Both the position numbers and the translations under genes were made by a program. Shown here piece after piece: positions 60,342 through 64,000 of a stretch of DNA of 64,000 nt. The stretch covers positions 1 to 64,000 of the forward strand of contig NZ_JAUZQD010000002.1 in the NCBI RefSeq assembly GCF_030709675.1, read 5' to 3'. How positions within the stretch are numbered: position 1 is the stretch's first letter; every line of letters begins with the position of its first letter. Below the pieces are notes generated by a model. It was not told where the DNA came from and did no database searches. It worked only from the letters and a program-made list of their open reading frames with translations. The stretch is from Symbioplanes lichenis (GTDB taxonomy: Bacteria > Actinomycetota > Actinomycetes > Mycobacteriales > Micromonosporaceae).

Positions 60342-62523
60342 AGTCCTCCGCCGGCCCGGGCCGGGCGAAGAGGTAACCCTGCGCCGTCGAGCAGCCCAGC
60401 ATCTGCAGCTCCGCCACCTGCGCGGCCGTCTCGATGCCCTCGGCGACGGTGGTCAGGCCGAGCACGCCGGCCAGCCGGATGACGGCCTCGGCGACCCCGG
60501 CGCCCCGGGTGGTGCCGTCGAGCTTCGCCACGAAGCTACGGTCGATCTTGAGGATGTCCACCGGCAGGTCGGACAGCAGGTGCAGCGACGAATAGCCCGT
60601 GCCGAAGTCGTCGACGGCCACCCGGATCCCGTACGCCCGGAGCGCCTCGCACGCCGGCCCGGCCACCGCCGCGTCGACGATCGCCGACTCGGTGATCTCC
60701 AGCACCAGCGCGCCGGGCGGCAGGCCGGTCCGGTCCAGCACCGCGCGGACCTGCTCCGGGAAGTCGGGCCGCTCCAGCTGCTGGGCCGACACGTTGACGC
60801 TCGCGTAGAGGGGCGTCGTCGCGCGCCACTGCTGCACCTGGCGGCACGCCTCCTCGAGCGCCCACAGACCCAGCTCGGCGATGAGACCCGTACGCTCGGC
60901 GATCGGCACGAACTCGGCCGGCGGCACCGCCCCGAGCACCGGGTGCTCCCAGCGCAGCAGGGCCTCCACGCCGACCGGCTGCCCGGTGGCCAGGTCGACC
61001 AGCGGCTGGTAGGCCAGCTTCAGCTCCGCCGACCCGGCCGCCGTGGCCAGCGCGTCGGCCAGGGCCGCGTCCCGGGTGCGGCGGTCGGCCATCGCCGGGT
61101 CGTAGCGGAGCCAGCCGTGGCTGCCGGAGCGCTTCGACTCGTACATGGCGATGTCGGCGCGGTGCTGCAGCTCGCGGGCGGTGTCGCCGGGCTCCTTGGT
61201 GGCCAGCCCGATGCTGCACCGGATGATGACCTGCTGGCCGTCGATCTCCAGCGGGCTGGTGCGCAGGGCGGTCAGGATGCGCTCGGCCACGGCCGTCGCC
61301 TGGGCGTCCGTGTCGATGTCGCGCAGCAGCACCACGAACTCGTCGCCGCCGACCCGGGCCGCCACGTCGCCGCGGCGCACGGACTGCCGCACCTGGCGGG
61401 CGAACTCGACGAGCACGCGGTCGCCGGCGTCGTGCCCGAGGGTGTCGTTGACCTGCTTGAACCCGTCGAGGTCGAGCAGCATGAGCGCGGCCCGCTCGTC
61501 CTTGAGGCTTTGGAGGCTTCTTTGCAGCCCGGTGACGTTGGCGAGCCCGGTGAGGCGGTCGGTGACGTTGAGGCGCCGGCTGTCCTGCAGCCAGAACCAC
61601 TGGCGCAGGGCGAGCGCGGACGTCGTCACGGCCTGGGCGATGGTCAGCGCGCCCCAGTGCAGGAAGACCTTCTCGTGGATCGTCACGGCCACGAGCAGCA
61701 GGTTGCCGGCGCCCACGGCCACGAACGGGACGTGGGCGGACCAGGCGGGGACCCGGCCCGTGCCATTGTCGGCCGGGGCGGGGGCGGCGGCCTGGCGTAC
61801 GGCGGCGACCGTCATCACCAGCGAGGCGAGCAGCAGCGCGGCGTTGGACACGGCCGAGCCGCTGGTCTGCGCCCCGTTGATCCGGATCGCGGAGAAGATC
61901 GTGTCCGCGGCGGCGTAGAGCAGAATGCCCGTCAGCAGCAGCATCGACGGGCCGGTCAGCCGGGTCACCGGGCCGCGCATGAGGACGGCGCTGACCGCGG
62001 CGAGCAGCAGCAGGTTGCCGATCGGATAGCCGGCCTCGAAGATCAGCCCCGGACCGTCGTCGCCGCGGCTCAGCACCGGGTCGAGCACGAAGTACCACAC
62101 CACGAGGAAGCCGCTGCTGAACACGGTGACGACCTCGGCCACGAACGCGCGCCGCAGGCCCCGGTCGAGGCGCTGGGCCGAGGTGGCCAGCGCGGCCGCG
62201 GTCAGACAGGCGAACATGATCAGGCCGGCGGCGACGCCGATCCACCACCAGGCGCGGCCGGCGGTGACCTCGTGCGCGGTGAACGCCAGGGTCGCGCTGA
62301 GGGAGAAGGCCCGCCCGGCGGCGGCCAGCCGCCACGACATCCGGTACGCCCCGCGCCGCGCCGCCCGGACGCTGTAGACCGCCCCGAAGCCGTCCAGCAC
62401 GAGCAGCGACAGCAGCATCACGACGCCCCGCAGGTCCCCGTCCAGCAGGGCGGCGACCTGCCCGGCCACGGTGAGCGCGACGAGCACCACCGCGGTCCGC
62501 GGCAACCTCCAAGTCCTCCACAC
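60271..62523 (-). CDS. Membrane-bound GGDEF-EAL cyclic-di-GMP protein
   Basis: About 750 residues if it starts at GTG 62523; the frame stays open upstream into the duplicated repeat, so the start is uncertain. The N-terminus has about ten membrane helices (MASE-like sensor). GGDEF domain begins near residue 320 (VTDRLTGLANVTGL) with intact RVGGDEFVVLL near 391. EAL domain near 518 has VGVEALLRWEHP, VLEITESAIVD, VDDFGTGYSSL and ...TVAEGIET. Both halves keep catalytic motifs, so it may make and break c-di-GMP. Confidence 0.92.
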   Translation of the reverse strand: MWRTWRLPRTAVVLVALTVAGQVAALLDGDLRGVVMLLSLLVLDGFGAVYSVRAARRGAYRMSWRLAAAGRAFSLSATLAFTAHEVTAGRAWWWIGVAAGLIMFACLTAAALATSAQRLDRGLRRAFVAEVVTVFSSGFLVVWYFVLDPVLSRGDDGPGLIFEAGYPIGNLLLLAAVSAVLMRGPVTRLTGPSMLLLTGILLYAAADTIFSAIRINGAQTSGSAVSNAALLLASLVMTVAAVRQAAAPAPADNGTGRVPAWSAHVPFVAVGAGNLLLVAVTIHEKVFLHWGALTIAQAVTTSALALRQWFWLQDSRRLNVTDRLTGLANVTGLQRSLQSLKDERAALMLLDLDGFKQVNDTLGHDAGDRVLVEFARQVRQSVRRGDVAARVGGDEFVVLLRDIDTDAQATAVAERILTALRTSPLEIDGQQVIIRCSIGLATKEPGDTARELQHRADIAMYESKRSGSHGWLRYDPAMADRRTRDAALADALATAAGSAELKLAYQPLVDLATGQPVGVEALLRWEHPVLGAVPPAEFVPIAERTGLIAELGLWALEEACRQVQQWRATTPLYASVNVSAQQLERPDFPEQVRAVLDRTGLPPGALVLEITESAIVDAAVAGPACEALRAYGIRVAVDDFGTGYSSLHLLSDLPVDILKIDRSFVAKLDGTTRGAGVAEAVIRLAGVLGLTTVAEGIETAAQVAELQMLGCSTAQGYLFARPGPAEDFSLALSARTPSPRATGGPPAPRP

Positions 62524-62609
62524 GCCCGCATGTTCGGCTTCCGTGACGCCGCCCACAGCCCGGAGCAGCCTTGCTCCCGTCCCGCACCCGCCCCGCACCC
62601 GTCGGCCCG

Positions 62610-62763
62610 GCTTACTCGGCGGCCAGGGTGCGCGGAACGTCTCCCGCTCCCGCTCCGCACCCGTCGGCCGGCTTACTCTGCGGCCAGGGTGCGCGGAACG
62701 TCTCCCGCTCCCGCTCCGCACCCGTCGGCCGGCTTACTCGGCCGCCAGGGTGCGCGGAACGTC
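62610..62763. repeat. Tandem 61-bp duplication of the 3' end of the FtsX-like gene
   Basis: Two full 61-bp units (62610-62670 and 62671-62731) followed by about 32 bp of a third copy, which is the actual gene end including TAA 62734-62736. Units differ by a few bases. Each carries the reverse complement of the last codons and stop (VPRTLAAE-stop). 61 is not a multiple of 3. Confidence 0.85.
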
Positions 62764-63996
62764 CTGGCGCAGGGCGGCGGCCGTCGGCAGGACCGTGGCG
62801 GCGAGCGTCAGCAGCAGGCCCGTGCCCGTGACAGACAGCACCGCGCCCAGACCGAACGCCGGAGCGTGCCCAGCCGCCAGCGCCCCGGCCACCGCGGTGA
62901 CGGTCACGCAGGCCAGCCCGAGCAGCAAAGCCGTCCCGGCGTAGATGATCGCCTCGCAGGCCGCCGCGCCCAGGATCACCGCCGGGGTCGCGCCGGCCGC
63001 CGCGAGGAGGGCGTGCTCGTGATCCCGGCTCCGGCTCGCCATGAAGATCGTCGTCGCGGCGCCCAGGACGGCGAGCAGCAGCGGACCGCCGAGCAGCAGG
63101 ATCACCGTGGCCGGGGTGACACTGCCGCCCGAGGCCGACCACAGACCGCCGGCCAGGGCGATCGCCACCATGAGCGGACTGATCGTCGCGGTGCTGCGGC
63201 CGGCGTGGAAGGCGGTCGTCTCCCGGGCCAGCCACCACGCGACCGACACGCGGGCGGGCACCAGCGCCGTCCACGCGCGCAGGAGCCGGGTCAGGACCAG
63301 CGGGCCGAGGGCCGCCAGCAGGCCCGCGGCGAGGGGCCCGAGCAGCATCAGGGGTACGCCGAGACGGTCGTCAGCCGTACCCGGAAGGCTCGCCAGCACG
63401 GCCGCGAGCACGGCGGCCGTGGCGGCAGCGGTCACCCAGCGGCCCGCCGTCATGCCTCGCTCGGGCAGCTCCGGCTCGCGCAGCGTCTGGATCGGCGGCG
63501 TGTGCGCCGCCCGGCCCGCGCTGCGCCCGCCGCCCAGCAGCACCACGGCGGCCACGAAGACGATCACCGAGCCCGCCGCCACCGGCCCGAGCAGCGGCCG
63601 TTCCAGGTCCAGCGCCGAGCGGAAGAGCACCCCCAGCACCGGTACGGTCGCCGCGCACCCGATCGCCGCCCCGGCCACCGCCACGAGCAGCAGCTGCGCG
63701 GTCACCACGAGCCGGACGAGCCCGGGGCGGATGCCGACGAGCTGCCAGAGCGCGTAGGAACGGCCCTGCAACGTGACCGTCAGCCGGGCCACCGAGCCCA
63801 GGACGATGAGTGCGGTCACGGTGACGAAGACGGTGATCGTGCCGCCGACGGCGTACAGGGAGAGGGCTGTCGTGCCGCCCACCGCGACCGCGGTCCGGAA
63901 GCCGGCGGCGACCACGGTGGCCGGCGCCGCGGTGACCGCGGCGATCAGCAGCGCGCCCAGCCAGATCCGGGAGCCGGCGACGACGAGCGTGATCAT
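62734..63996 (-). CDS. FtsX-like ABC permease
   Basis: 420 residues from ATG 63996, four bases from the window edge, so upstream regulation is not visible and a longer 5' end is possible. FtsX-like core: helices near 10-32, 45-65, 95-120, 130-155, 190-230, 290-310 and 330-395. The coupling segment is LWQLVGIRPGLVRLVV, and SRSRDHEHALLAAAGATPAV is its C-terminal counterpart. Smaller than the two permeases upstream and without adjacent ATPase genes in the window. Confidence 0.85.
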   Translation of the reverse strand: MITLVVAGSRIWLGALLIAAVTAAPATVVAAGFRTAVAVGGTTALSLYAVGGTITVFVTVTALIVLGSVARLTVTLQGRSYALWQLVGIRPGLVRLVVTAQLLLVAVAGAAIGCAATVPVLGVLFRSALDLERPLLGPVAAGSVIVFVAAVVLLGGGRSAGRAAHTPPIQTLREPELPERGMTAGRWVTAAATAAVLAAVLASLPGTADDRLGVPLMLLGPLAAGLLAALGPLVLTRLLRAWTALVPARVSVAWWLARETTAFHAGRSTATISPLMVAIALAGGLWSASGGSVTPATVILLLGGPLLLAVLGAATTIFMASRSRDHEHALLAAAGATPAVILGAAACEAIIYAGTALLLGLACVTVTAVAGALAAGHAPAFGLGAVLSVTGTGLLLTLAATVLPTAAALRQDVPRTLAAE

Positions 63997-64000
63997 TCGA

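Overview
The window is high-GC (roughly 70%), very gene-dense DNA with G/C at almost every third codon position. Leaderless promoters are common, and the content (type VII secretion genes, a deazaflavin-type reductase, DUF3040, DUF6011, XdhC, ChoD-like oxidase) is typically actinobacterial. Codon use and gene content suggest a Micromonosporaceae/Actinoplanes-like soil actinomycete; this is an inference from content, not a database match. No tRNA, rRNA or CRISPR array was seen.

Layout. 1-2.3 kb: 3' part of a polymorphic toxin (Ala/Val-rich helical stalk, membrane hairpin, Hint domain, C-terminal ADP-ribosyltransferase-like toxin) overlapping a putative immunity gene that looks macro-domain-like. 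2.3-4.0 kb: secreted ricin-B lectin, then a strong terminator. 4.1-7.6 kb: translationally coupled operon of a DUF6282 amidohydrolase-like protein and a complete NitT/TauT-type ABC importer. 7.6-9.0 kb: STAS anti-sigma antagonist divergent from a SigB/F-type sigma factor. 9.1-19 kb: mostly single genes (aldo/keto reductase, DUF1479 dioxygenase, ROK regulator, AI-2E-type permease, PL3 pectate lyase, XdhC, DUF72, F420-type reductase, SDR, AraC). 19-25.8 kb: M29 aminopeptidase, nitroreductase, ChoD-like GMC oxidase, flavin monooxygenase, and a TetR/MFS pair around a near-perfect operator. 25.8-27.2 kb: GT2 glycosyltransferase with a small LPRTG-bearing membrane protein.

27.4-40.4 kb is the most distinctive part, a reduced type VII secretion (T7SS/ESX-like) island. 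A minus-strand operon of three small proteins (two WXG100-like) is divergent from an 874-residue T7SS-type toxin with a C-terminal papain-fold (Tox-PL) domain and its Imm35-type immunity gene. A LysM-like membrane protein is divergent from a 1453-residue EssC/EccC-type triple ATPase with an N-terminal ubiquitin-like/FHA region. No eccB, eccD, eccE or mycosin gene is present in the window. Between the two halves lie a dead IS481 copy and a MarR / alpha-beta hydrolase / methyltransferase cassette.

40.4-51 kb: small hypotheticals, peptidase E, a galactofuranose-type sugar importer (ytfQ-ytfR-ytfT-yjfF) with two LacI-type operator-like sites, a ChaB/Rho-N protein, an epimerase divergent from a TetR regulator, and a P-loop kinase. 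51.2-58.6 kb: one operon of two very large FtsX-like permeases and two ATPases. 58.6-64 kb: AraC regulator, DUF3040, a GGDEF-EAL protein and another FtsX-like permease whose 3' end has been tandemly duplicated in 61-bp units.

How the genes work together: the clearest functional units are the two toxin/immunity pairs (ADP-ribosylation and papain-type proteolysis/deamidation), the second probably exported by the EssC-like ATPase; the two ABC importers for small organic molecules and sugars; and several regulator/target pairs whose operators can be read directly from the sequence.
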